Source: Granulicoccus phenolivorans DSM 17626 = NBRC 107789 = JCM 15570
Lineage (GTDB): Bacteria; Actinomycetota; Actinomycetes; Propionibacteriales; Propionibacteriaceae
Direction of reading: 5' to 3'
Assembly: GCF_000423085.1 (NCBI RefSeq)
Contig: NZ_AUHH01000043.1
Span: 1 to 39,617, forward strand
DNA: 39,617 nucleotides
Part shown: positions 29,055-37,900 of the stretch, piece after piece
Position numbering within the stretch: position 1 is the stretch's first letter
How the letters are laid out: every line of letters starts with the position of its first letter
Made by a program: the position numbers and the translations under genes
Notes under the pieces: generated by a model
The model's input: the letters and a program-made list of their open reading frames with translations, nothing else
The model's database searches: none
What the model was told of the DNA's origin: nothing

Positions 29055-31642
29055 GGCTGTCCGCCCTTCGATGCAACAGGATCGCGGGTGAGTCGCTCGT
29101 GAATCTGTGACGGGAGCACTCCGCGGGAGCTGAACTTCTCGGCCACCAACTGGCGCAGCTGCGGGAGCGTCCAAGCTGTGGTGCTCTTCGTCAGAAGCTC
29201 ATCCCAGACGGATGCAACATCAAGGGCGAGCTCGGACATCGTCGTCGGTGCGACGAGATGCACATGCGGTTCCGCCCCCGCAACTCCGTCGTCATGGATG
29301 GCGGGCTTCGACGAGATGACGACGGTTGCACTCTCCGGCGGGACAGCGTCCACCCCGCGATCCGCAGCAAGCAGCCTGAGTTGGTCGTTCGCTTGTCGGA
29401 TGTCCTTATGCGGGACAACGCCAGTGGGCTCATGGTCGCTCTTGGCCTCTAGCGCGAGCCAGAGTTCGTTCCCCCAGCACCAGGCGGAGTCGCATCGACC
29501 AGTGCCGGGCGGCTTGGACGCGTCCGCACCCACGAGCTTGCCCAACTCGGTAAGTGCGGGCTCGTACTTGCTTGGGGCGCGTTCTGCCAGACCAGCGCGT
29601 ATCTCACCGATGCGTCGGCGGACCTTGCCCTGATTAGCGCCTGAGTCCAGTACTGAGGCCACCGCATTGACGGCATTCGCATCGATGGCGCTGAGCGCGG
29701 ACCGTTGCATAGTCGGGAATGGTGCCATTTGGCGGACCCATGACCCAAGTCCCATGATCGTTTCGGCGAGCCGCACTAGCCCCTGTGCCGCAGTCCTGCC
29801 GGCGGCGTCGCCGGTCTGATCGGCGGCTTGATCGGCCCAGGCGGCTTCCAGATAGGTCCAGAATGCTCGATAGCCCTTGGTGGCGGAACCCGCCGCGCCC
29901 GTGACTCGCGCAACTTCGTGGGCATGCCTGGCCGCGTCGTCCCAGGCGCCGATATTGGCCGCAGCCCAGGCCCTTATTTCGTGCTCCACACAGGCTGACA
30001 AGGCTGCGGTGCCATCGGGTGCCTGTTGAGTCATTTCGCGGCGGTAGTCGGTCAAGGCAGGCTCGGCTTCGGCGCGCCAGCTTTCATCGCTGTCCTGGTT
30101 GAGGAAGGCGTGGAGATTGCTGAGCATGTCACCGGCTGTGCCGGCCTGAGAGTTCTCGCGGCCGAAGCGGATTTCGGCCTGGAGTTCAGAGTCAAGTGCC
30201 GCGACGATCTCTGGTCGAGTAAGGTAACGCGAGAGATCAGGACCGAGAACGAGCACGACCGCCGTGTCTCCGGGACCTCTTGTGCACCGACCAGCGCCCT
30301 GGATCACACGCGTGCGCACCCGAGCCGCCAGGGCAGCGCCGGCCCGAGCGCGGGACTGCAGGAACCGTTCTTGAAGATTGTCTTGGTCAGGGACCCCATC
30401 GAGGGCGACGAGGCGGCACGCGTCCCCCGGGAGATCGAGCCCGTCATAGCGAGCGGCGAGTCCGCAGACGCCATGCGGCAGCTTGGCGAACGGGGCCATG
30501 CTCTCAGCAACCTGGTCGATCCCCCACACAGGCCATCCTGGCTGCGCGAGCGCGCTGGCGTCGCTCATGGCAGCCTCGGTGCGAGGTGCCAGGATCAGTG
30601 CTTTGCCCGCGGCTGCGACGATCGCCCGGTTGAGGTCGGTCGTGTCGGCGCCTTCGACGAACTCGGGGAACACGAAGAACCGTCGTCCGTACCGTGGTGC
30701 GGTGCTCTCATCCGGCTGCTGGAGTCGAAGGATTCCCGGGCGTCCAAACGCACGTTCAAGCTCGCCCCCTTCACCCAGCGTCGCGGACAAGTAGACCCGC
30801 TGCCGTGCACCAGATAGCAGCCCGTTCTGATGGGTGGGTGGCACGTATGGACGGACCAAGATTCCTGAGTAGGCCACATACACCAGGCACGAGGCTAGGC
30901 CGGCGCGGATCATCGCGTAGCGGTAGGTATGCGGCGCCCGGAGTGAACCCAATACGCCGTCGAGCTTGGCGATCAAGCCGCTCTGTCGAAGCGGCACTAC
31001 CATCCGCACGTCACTACCGATCCCAGGGTCAGGTTGGGAATCGCGTAGGCGCTCAAGGAACACGCCATCAAGGGCGGGAGCGAGTGTGTCGAGCACGGCC
31101 GTGTACTCTGCCGGAGACTTCCATCGGTTTATGTCGACGCTATAGGCCTCGCCGACATACTGTTCACCGGCGTGTGCGTCATCGAACAGGATCAGGTCGG
31201 CATCGGCCAGGCGAGGGTTGCTGTTGAAGATGCTGCTGTACGTCGTGACGGCGATCGCCTCGGCTGCTTCGTACGCTACGTGTGCGCCGGTGGGCCAGTC
31301 AGAGTGCCGACCCACGAGCAGCGCCGTGTCTATCCCTTCTCGGTAAGCAGCGTCCGTCACCTGGCGCGCAAGCTGTTGGGTTGGGCACGCGTAGATCACT
31401 CGCGAGCGTCGCTTGCGTCGCGTCCACTCCGCAACAAGCAGCCCTGTGAGTGTCTTGCCAGTGCCAGTGGGGAGTTCCAACGCGACGTCGGGACTGCTGG
31501 CTTTCGACGTGAATGTCTTCAGCATCTCCGACTGGTGCGCCCACAGCCCGGGAACAGCGCCTGGACGTCGAGGGAGATCGCGATACAGCTCACCAGGGGA
31601 GGCGTAGTCCGTCCCGCCCGTCCTAGTTCGAACGAACGCCAC
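29051..31642 (-). CDS. SF2 DEAD/DEAH-type helicase with C-terminal PD-(D/E)XK-like motif
   Basis: The protein has 863 aa from GTG 31642, which has GAGGGG five bases upstream. The frame is open a further 117 codons into the IS21 element, but that part is a shadow of istB. The helicase core has LWAHQSEML, LELPTGTGKT (about 55-64), a DDAH box in ILFDDAH (151-157), an SATLGEGGEL motif III and VIQGAGRCTRGPGD (motif VI). Near residues 717-734 CDSAW ... LALEAKS, followed by DIRQANDQL, fits the D, ExK and Q residues of a PD-(D/E)XK nuclease (inference). The downstream TIGR02391 gene is translationally coupled. The IS21 element lies 18 bp before the start, so the native promoter is displaced. Confidence 0.82.
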   Translation of the reverse strand: MAFVRTRTGGTDYASPGELYRDLPRRPGAVPGLWAHQSEMLKTFTSKASSPDVALELPTGTGKTLTGLLVAEWTRRKRRSRVIYACPTQQLARQVTDAAYREGIDTALLVGRHSDWPTGAHVAYEAAEAIAVTTYSSIFNSNPRLADADLILFDDAHAGEQYVGEAYSVDINRWKSPAEYTAVLDTLAPALDGVFLERLRDSQPDPGIGSDVRMVVPLRQSGLIAKLDGVLGSLRAPHTYRYAMIRAGLASCLVYVAYSGILVRPYVPPTHQNGLLSGARQRVYLSATLGEGGELERAFGRPGILRLQQPDESTAPRYGRRFFVFPEFVEGADTTDLNRAIVAAAGKALILAPRTEAAMSDASALAQPGWPVWGIDQVAESMAPFAKLPHGVCGLAARYDGLDLPGDACRLVALDGVPDQDNLQERFLQSRARAGAALAARVRTRVIQGAGRCTRGPGDTAVVLVLGPDLSRYLTRPEIVAALDSELQAEIRFGRENSQAGTAGDMLSNLHAFLNQDSDESWRAEAEPALTDYRREMTQQAPDGTAALSACVEHEIRAWAAANIGAWDDAARHAHEVARVTGAAGSATKGYRAFWTYLEAAWADQAADQTGDAAGRTAAQGLVRLAETIMGLGSWVRQMAPFPTMQRSALSAIDANAVNAVASVLDSGANQGKVRRRIGEIRAGLAERAPSKYEPALTELGKLVGADASKPPGTGRCDSAWCWGNELWLALEAKSDHEPTGVVPHKDIRQANDQLRLLAADRGVDAVPPESATVVISSKPAIHDDGVAGAEPHVHLVAPTTMSELALDVASVWDELLTKSTTAWTLPQLRQLVAEKFSSRGVLPSQIHERLTRDPVASKGGQP

Positions 31643-31659
31643 GTCGTCCCCTCTGAGTA

Positions 31660-31681
31660 TGTCAACTCGACTTGGCCCCAC
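31660..31681. repeat. IS21 left terminal inverted repeat
   Basis: This end reads TGTCAACTCGACTTGGCCCC plus AC. A second, weaker box (TTGGCTCCAC) follows near 31694-31703, as is common in IS21 ends, which carry multiple transposase sites. The istB stop codon (31662-31664) lies inside the repeat. Confidence 0.75.
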
Positions 31682-32459
31682 CATGGCGGCTTGAGTTGGC
31701 TCCACCTGCTCGGGTGTGGGCGAGGCGGTAGCTGGTGGTGCCGGTTTCGATGATGGTGGCGTCGTAGGTGAGTCGGTCGACGATCGCGGCGCAGAGGCGG
31801 GGGTCGGTGAAGGTTTTGGTCCAGCCGCTGAAGGGTTCGTTGGAGGCGATCGCGATGGCGGTCTTCTCTTCGCGTTCGGTGAGGACCTGGAACAGGAGTT
31901 CGGCGCCGCGCCGGTCGAGTTGGAGGTAGCCCAATTCGTCGAGGCAGAGCAGGTCGACCCGGCCGTAGCGGGCGATGACTTTGGTGAGGGCACGGTCGTT
32001 CTCGGCTTCGGCGAGCTCGTTCACGAGCCGGGACGCCAGCACGTAGCGGACCCGGTAGCCGTGCTCGGCGGCGGCGGTCCCGATCCCGATGAGCAGGTGG
32101 GTTTTGCCGGTTCCGGAGTCGCCGATCAGGCACAGCGGTCGGCCTTTGGCGACCCAGTCGCCGGCGGCCAGGGTGTTGATCACCGCGGGGTTCAGGTTCG
32201 GGTTGGCGTCGTAGTCGATCTCGTCGAGGCGTTTGGGTCGGGGGAAGCCGGCGTCGTGGACCCGGCGGGCTCGGCGGCGTTCGTCGCGGTCGTCGCACTC
32301 GGCGAGCAGGAGTTCGGCCAGGAAGCCTTGGTAGGTGTGCTGCTCACGGGCTGCGGTCGCTGCTGCTTGGGCGGCTCGTTCGCGGATGGTCGGCAGGCGC
32401 AGGGTGCGGCAGGCGGTGTCGATCGCGACCTCGACGGCTTGGGTGGTCATGGTGGTCAT
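31662..32459 (-). CDS. istB: IstB, IS21 helper ATPase
   Basis: The 265-aa AAA+ ATPase is related to DnaC. IGDSGTGKTHLLIGIG is the Walker A loop, LLCLDELGYL is Walker B, and IASNEPFSGWTKTF followed by AIVDRLTYD is the sensor/arginine-finger region typical of IstB. It assembles on DNA and directs the IstA transposase to target sites. The ATG overlaps the istA stop (ATGA, 32456-32459). The stop codon is within the left inverted repeat and 20 bp before the start of the helicase gene in the same direction, so transcripts can read through into it. Full length; no lesion seen. Confidence 0.95.
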   Translation of the reverse strand: MTTMTTQAVEVAIDTACRTLRLPTIRERAAQAAATAAREQHTYQGFLAELLLAECDDRDERRRARRVHDAGFPRPKRLDEIDYDANPNLNPAVINTLAAGDWVAKGRPLCLIGDSGTGKTHLLIGIGTAAAEHGYRVRYVLASRLVNELAEAENDRALTKVIARYGRVDLLCLDELGYLQLDRRGAELLFQVLTEREEKTAIAIASNEPFSGWTKTFTDPRLCAAIVDRLTYDATIIETGTTSYRLAHTRAGGANSSRHGGAKSS

Positions 32460-34036
32460 GTGGGGGTTCCTCCGGTGAGCAGGGTGTCGTAGGCGTCGAC
32501 GCTGGGCAGGGGCCTGGTGTCGGTCGGGTAGGTGACCTGACCGTCGGCGCCGACCAGGCCGAGTTGGGGCCGGGTTTCGCCGGCGCGGCGGACCTCGACG
32601 GCGACCGCTTCCGGGGACAGCGCCCCCACCTGGAGTGCGGCCTCGAGGCCGGCCAGGACCTGGCTGTGGGGATAGCTGCGGTGCAGCAGCAGCGCCTCGA
32701 CCAAGGCCTGGGTGCCGGCCTTGTCGCCGTAGCGGGCCTTGGTCGCGCTCCAGTACCGCTCGTGGACCGCGGTGAACGCTCCGCTCTTGCGGGCCTGGAC
32801 CAGGGCGGTCGCCCCGGGCAGTGCCCCGGGCTTATAGGCCAGCACCTCCAAGTAGTGATCCAGCACCAAGGTCACCGAGCCGCGGATCGTGGCCCGTTCA
32901 TGCTCGGCGACCAGCCTGGGCCCGTCGTAGATGAGCACCACGGTGGCGCGGAGCAGCACCCGCAGCTGGCGGCCGACGTAGCGGACCGGCACCGAGTACT
33001 GGCATTGCCGCACCGTCACGCGGGCGTGCCGGTCGACCCGAGGCCGCAGGCTGATCCCGGTCTCGAACGGCTCAACCGGCAAAGGCCGCAGCAGCGGCTG
33101 CTCGACAGCGAAGTCGTCACCCACGGTCTTGGTTCGTTGCCCGACCCGCCGGTGATCATCCTTGGCGTCGCACTTGGCGAGGTAGGCGTTCAGCTCGGCC
33201 AACGTCTCGACCTTGGGCATCGGGACGGTGTGGGTGCGGCGGAAGCGGCCACCCTCACCCTCGACGCCGCCCTTCTCGTGGGCTCCTTCGACACCGGGCC
33301 GGCAGTAGAACACGTCGAAGCCGTAGTGGGAACGGAACAGCACCCACCGGTCCGACTCGACCCGGGTCCGGCCCGTCAACACCCGCGACACCGCCGCCTT
33401 CAGGTTGTCGTAGCGGATGTGAACGATCGGGATCCCACCGAGCTGCTCGAACGCGTACCGGTGGCCGTCCAGGAACGCCTCCTGCGAACACGTCGCATAC
33501 GCGCGGTGGATCGCCTTGCCCGAGTAGGACAGCCGTAGCGTGAACAAGAACACCTTGGTCTTCACCCCAGCCCACACGATCCACAGATCGGCGAAGTCGA
33601 CCTCGGCCTCCGCCCCGGCCGGATGGGTTTGCGGCACGAACACCTCGGACAACTGCTTCCCAGCCTCGGCGGCGATCCGGACCCTGGCGTCCCGCACATA
33701 GTCCCGGACAGTGGAATAGGCGACCTCGACCTGGTGCTCATCGAGGAGCCGTTCCCGGACCCGCAACGCGGTGTGACGCTGCTTGCGTGGCGCGTCCAGA
33801 TCCTGCCGGAGCATCGCGTCGATCAACGGCTTCACCGGGTCCAACACCGGCGCAGTCCGGACCGGCACCTTCCGCGGCGGCGGCTCCGCCGACGCCAACG
33901 CTTGCCGGACCGTGCGACGGTGCACACCATGCCGTACCGCCAACTCGCGGATCGACACATCCGGATCATCCCGCCGGTCCCGACGGATCGCTTCAAACAC
34001 CCTGACACGACTCCCAACAGACACCCCGCACCCCAA
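32456..34036 (-). CDS. istA: IstA, IS21-family DDE transposase
   Basis: The 526-aa transposase has an N-terminal HTH (VSIRELAVRHGVHRRTVRQAL) and an rve integrase core. The DDE triad can be read as Asp in AEVDFADLWI, Asp in VHIRYDNLKAAV and Glu in GAHEKGGVEGEGG. The C-terminal beta-barrel region QCQYSVPVRYVG is present. It is full length for the family. With IstB it catalyses cut-and-paste or circle-mediated transposition. The gene starts about 100 bp from the right end of the element, where three repeat boxes are found. Confidence 0.95.
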   Translation of the reverse strand: MGCGVSVGSRVRVFEAIRRDRRDDPDVSIRELAVRHGVHRRTVRQALASAEPPPRKVPVRTAPVLDPVKPLIDAMLRQDLDAPRKQRHTALRVRERLLDEHQVEVAYSTVRDYVRDARVRIAAEAGKQLSEVFVPQTHPAGAEAEVDFADLWIVWAGVKTKVFLFTLRLSYSGKAIHRAYATCSQEAFLDGHRYAFEQLGGIPIVHIRYDNLKAAVSRVLTGRTRVESDRWVLFRSHYGFDVFYCRPGVEGAHEKGGVEGEGGRFRRTHTVPMPKVETLAELNAYLAKCDAKDDHRRVGQRTKTVGDDFAVEQPLLRPLPVEPFETGISLRPRVDRHARVTVRQCQYSVPVRYVGRQLRVLLRATVVLIYDGPRLVAEHERATIRGSVTLVLDHYLEVLAYKPGALPGATALVQARKSGAFTAVHERYWSATKARYGDKAGTQALVEALLLHRSYPHSQVLAGLEAALQVGALSPEAVAVEVRRAGETRPQLGLVGADGQVTYPTDTRPLPSVDAYDTLLTGGTPT

Positions 34037-34066
34037 CCCTTCGACGACAACATCGACCAGCGTGAG

Positions 34067-34156
34067 GTGGGGCCAGATCAGACCGTCACAACCACCCCGG
34101 AGTGTCGAACCCGGGGCCAGATCAGGCCGTCACGGTGGGGCCAAATCAGAGTGTCA
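34067..34156. repeat. Three repeat boxes at the IS21 right end
   Basis: Related boxes of the form GGGGCCA(G/A)ATCAG followed by (C/T)GTCA within a few bases occur at 34067-34088, 34109-34132 and 34135-34156. The outermost is the terminal inverted repeat. Multiple internal boxes are known transposase-binding sites in IS21-type ends and could also influence istAB transcription. Confidence 0.7.
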
Positions 34157-34394
34157 TTTCCATCCCCTCCCTACGCGGAAATGGAGCGCTCCGTGGTTGC
34201 GCGCCGACATAAGTGTCTCATCGGAAGCTCGCTAGGTGAGCAGAAGGGCATGGACTGAGCCATGGACGCAGGAGGTGGCACCCGATCGGTGGTGACAACC
34301 TAGGGCGGGCACCCTACGAGGACCCGATGGAGCCTGGGTGCTGCGGCCCTAGGCCGATGCTCCGACGCCACGGGCTGCCCGTTCTGACGGACGC

Positions 34395-34423
34395 CTGGCC
34401 AATGCGACACTGACCCTGGCCAG
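34395..34423. terminator. Weak stem-loop after the GNAT-like gene
   Basis: CTGGCC and GGCCAG arms enclose a 17-nt loop, just beyond the stop of the GNAT-like gene. The remaining gap from the IS21 end (34157-34394) shows no supported gene; it may hold leftovers of the sequence that originally lay upstream of the helicase gene, including a GGGAGGGG run on the minus strand at the IS border. Confidence 0.3.
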
Positions 34424-34430
34424 CTACGGC

Positions 34431-34943
34431 CTAACGTTTGGGTCGACGGACGATGAGGTCGCGGCCATCGCATTCAGTGCAGTTGCACATCGGCCATCCG
34501 AAGCGAGCCCAGAAGGATGCAGACTGCTGAGTTGGGCCGACATAGATTTCGCGGTCACGGTACTCAGACGCGAGTTGCTGGATGATCGCTGTGCCTAGGT
34601 GGGTTCCATTGCAGCGGAGGTCTTCTCGAACCTCGAAACTCCAGACCATGACTGCTGGGCTGTTAGTGCGGGAAGAGTGGGCGGGGTACCTGAGGTGAAG
34701 AAGAAGCCGGGCGACTTCCTCGCCCCGTTGGATATATGACCGCCACTGATGGTCGGGTGGCCCGAGCCCTCCGTTCGCCCACCACGTTCTGGTGAATCGG
34801 CGGTCATCAGCGTAGTCGGGCCTGCGCCTACCATGCATGACGACCATCTCCGGTTCTTCCCAGGTAATCGCCTCGCCCACGCCGTTGAGTCTCTCAGAGT
34901 CAGGTGGTGGCTGCCCAGTACTGGGTGTTCGTCTCGCGGCCAC
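34431..34943 (-). CDS. GNAT-like acetyltransferase-fold protein
   Basis: The 170-aa protein has a C-terminal half that fits the GNAT fold: VMVWSFEVREDLRCNGTHLG is the beta-4/motif A acetyl-CoA-binding stretch (R-x-x-G/N-x-G/H variant), followed by a helix and YVGPTQQSASFWARFGW, the usual F-W-x-R-x-G-W element. The N-terminal 60 residues are Arg/Trp rich and unassigned. The tail has three cysteines in CNCTEC. The GTG start overlaps the stop of the MobF gene by one base (TAGTG), so it is translated with the relaxase. An acetyltransferase role is inferred from fold only. It could be an accessory or toxin-type function of the element. Confidence 0.6.
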   Translation of the reverse strand: MAARRTPSTGQPPPDSERLNGVGEAITWEEPEMVVMHGRRRPDYADDRRFTRTWWANGGLGPPDHQWRSYIQRGEEVARLLLHLRYPAHSSRTNSPAVMVWSFEVREDLRCNGTHLGTAIIQQLASEYRDREIYVGPTQQSASFWARFGWPMCNCTECDGRDLIVRRPKR

Positions 34944-37900
34944 TAGATTGTCAGGCCGCTCCGCTCTTCCGCGGTGCGGTCAACGGGGTCCTCAGTTCCC
35001 CAGTCGGCAACGGTGAGTTTCCTCGTTCGGCCGAGTTCGGCTCGGGCCCGGGCTGCGTCGATCTTCTGCGCGGTCGAAGTTGGAGGCGCACCTAGGGGTG
35101 ATTCGCCAGCGATCTGGTAGCGGTCCCGGTACGCAGCGACGGTGCGGGCTGACCGTCGCCAGCTTGCGTACCTCCGTCGATCCGTCGGTGGTGTGCCGAG
35201 CGCCTTCGTCCACGGCGCAGCTTCGTTCAGGGAGATGTCTAGGACGGCGTCGGCGCGGGTTTCGATGAGCGAGCGTCGTTGGTCGAGTGCTTCGTGCATG
35301 TCGGTGGCCATAGGGCCGTCCGCGTGCGGGATCAGGCCGGCGATGAGTCGAGGGGCCTTCCTGGCTCGGCCTGCCTGGGCGGGTCGTCGGGTGGCTTGTT
35401 CGACGCGGTAGTGGAGGACGGCGGCGATGTCGTCGGCGTCGCTGAACCCGCGCGCGCCGACGAGACGTGGCAGGAGCGCCTCGACATCGTGATGGTTGGC
35501 TTCGGCGTGGCGGAGTTCGGCAGTGAGCGGGCCGAAGGCGTCGGACTCGATCGCGTTCTCGGCTTGGTCGGTGGTCAGTCCGGAGCCGCGGATGAGGGTG
35601 GCCCAGCGGTCATGCTGGGCTGCGGCGGCCAGGGTCTCGTACTCGGCGGTGAGTTGGGCGATCGAGCCCCACTGGTTCTGTTCGGTGACGATGGTTTCGT
35701 GGGCGGACAGTTCGGCGCCGGTGTGCTGCAGAACGCCGTAGAGGACGCTTCGTGCACTCGCGTCGGGGTTCTCGCCGGGGTGCGGTTCTGCATGATCGTC
35801 GGCGTGGTCGAGGATCACGTAGGCATGGTTGGTGTGGCGGCCGCGGGTCATGGAGACGTAGAAGTTCTCTCTTGTGGAGGTCGGCTCGACGAGGACGTGC
35901 GCGGTGTCGGTGGTGACTCCTTGGGCGCGGTAGGCGGTGACCGCGTACCCGAGATCGACATGCTCGGCCGCATACCCGGCTGGCAGGACGACCGTGCCGC
36001 CGAACCGGCGGCCTGGTTTGCGGATGGTGAGGGTCCCGTCGCCGCGGACGGACGTGATGGTCCATATGTCGCCGTTGCGTACCCAGTCGCGTCCGTTCGT
36101 GGTGCGGAGTCGTCGGTCGTTGCGGCGGGTGATGATGGTGTCCCCGACTCCGGCGGTGGTGCCGTCGTGGAGTTCGATCTCGCGGTTGGGGGTGAGGGTG
36201 CCGTCGAGGATCAGGTCGGCGCGGGCTCGGGTGTTGAGGGCGGTCACGTCCTGTTGGGTTTCGGCGATTAGCACCGACACCAGGCCGGTGTCCCGGTCTG
36301 CCCGCCATGCGGTGTAGGCGGCGTCGGTCATGGTCTCGTGGTCGCCGTCGTGGATGCGGTGGTGGTTGAGGTAGGTGTCGATGACCTGGGTTCGTCCGTG
36401 CCGGAGCTCCAGGGATGCGGTCTTCTCCCACCCGTTCTTGAAGCGGTGGACATCGACCAACTCGGGCGTATCGTGACGGTCGCCGGCGAGCATCGCAAAC
36501 GCCCCGCCGGCATCGACCGATTGCAGCTGGGCGTAGTCGCCCACCAAGAGGACCTTCGCTCCGACCTCCTGGGCGAGGTGGGTGATGCGGTCCAGAGACA
36601 GGGTGCCGGCCAGGGACGCCTCATCGATGATGACAAGCTGACCAGCCTCGAAGGTCGTGCCGTGCAGAAGGTGGTTCTGCCACCACTTCGCGGTGTTCTC
36701 CGTGTCGATGCCGAGGTCGTCGGCGAGGACTTGGGCGGCGACCGCGGATGGTGCGAGACCGACGACGGAGCCGGGACCGTGTTCGGTCTCCCAGGCTCGG
36801 CGGAGCGCGTTCATCGCGGTGGTCTTGCCCGAGCCCGCGGGACCGACCAACACATCGAGCACCCGCCCCGACACCGCGATCCGGACCAGCGCGTCGGCCT
36901 GATCGACACCGAGCAGCCGGCCCTCGGCATCACGCTTGCGGGTGATCTTCTCGACCCTCGCCAACGAGACGGTCGGGCCGGTGAATGTGCGGGAGCGGTC
37001 GAGCAGCCGGTCCTCAGCTTGAAGCAGTACCTCGGAGGAGAACACCGTGGAGTGCTTCGGCCGGAACACCGAGGACCCATCCGACCGGCGAAACGCCGCA
37101 GGGGAGGTGGCCAGATCGGGGGGTGTCAAGCGCAGGGAGGCGTGTTCGGCGGCGTCGGCGACCATGGCGACGATGGCTACGCGGTCGTGGATGGTGGCGA
37201 ATCGCCATCCCATCGTCTGTCGGGAGGCTTCGGCCATCAGGTTCCACCTGCGCCAGGTCGAACGTTTCTCACCCACGGCCTCCACCACGGAATGGCCGAG
37301 TTCGTCGACTACGTCGAGGGGTACATCGTCGGCGCGCAGCAGCAACGGTGTGTCGTTGTCCGTGACCCCGCGCGCCCACAGGGTCGCATCGTGGCCGAGT
37401 GTCTTGGTCGCGCGGGTCCACCACTCGGCGGTCAACTCCGCCAGGGACCGGACGTCCTTCTCAGGGCGGGTGCTGAGGGTGGCTTGGGCTCGGAGCTTCA
37501 TGATCGTCGCTGGGGACGGACGCCGCCCATGCGCCGTGACGTAATCAGCGATGAGGCGGTCGGTCTCGGCATCGATGTGGCGGGCGCGGGTCGAGAACTC
37601 CGCGATCAGTTCCTCGGGGACGCCGGTGATCGCCCAGGCCGGGTTCTTGTCGCGCCCCATATCGCGGGCCTCCCAGGCAACGCCGAAGGTGCGGGTCATG
37701 TGGTCGGCGAACACCGCCTCATGCAACTCCGACAACGCGACCACGGCGGCGTGCATCGGTCGGCCGTCGAGGGAGCGCCACTTGCCGTCGAGCACGGTCT
37801 TGGCCTTGTTGGATATGACCACATGGGTGTGCAGGTGGGGGTCGCCGGCGCGGGAGTCGAAGTGGTCGAACGCCGTCGCGATCAGCCCGGTGACATCGAC

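Larger units (their letters stand above)
31660..34156 (-). mobile_element. IS21-family insertion sequence (istA-istB)
   Basis: The element spans the two transposition genes and ends in related terminal inverted repeats sharing TTGGCCCCAC. The repeats (31660-31681 and 34135-34156) match at 16 of 22 positions and begin with TG. A direct TGTCA occurs at both outer ends (31660-31664 and 34152-34156). It is either a 5-bp target duplication or part of the repeats, so the exact boundaries are uncertain by 5 bp. Extra copies of the inner box lie near the right end. Both genes are intact, so the element may be active. Confidence 0.85.

Noticed and set aside
31643-31993. N-terminal 117-residue extension of the helicase into the IS21 element
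   Set aside because: The extension is Pro/Ser/Thr-rich out-of-frame istB; a GTG with GAGGGG at 31642 explains the start.
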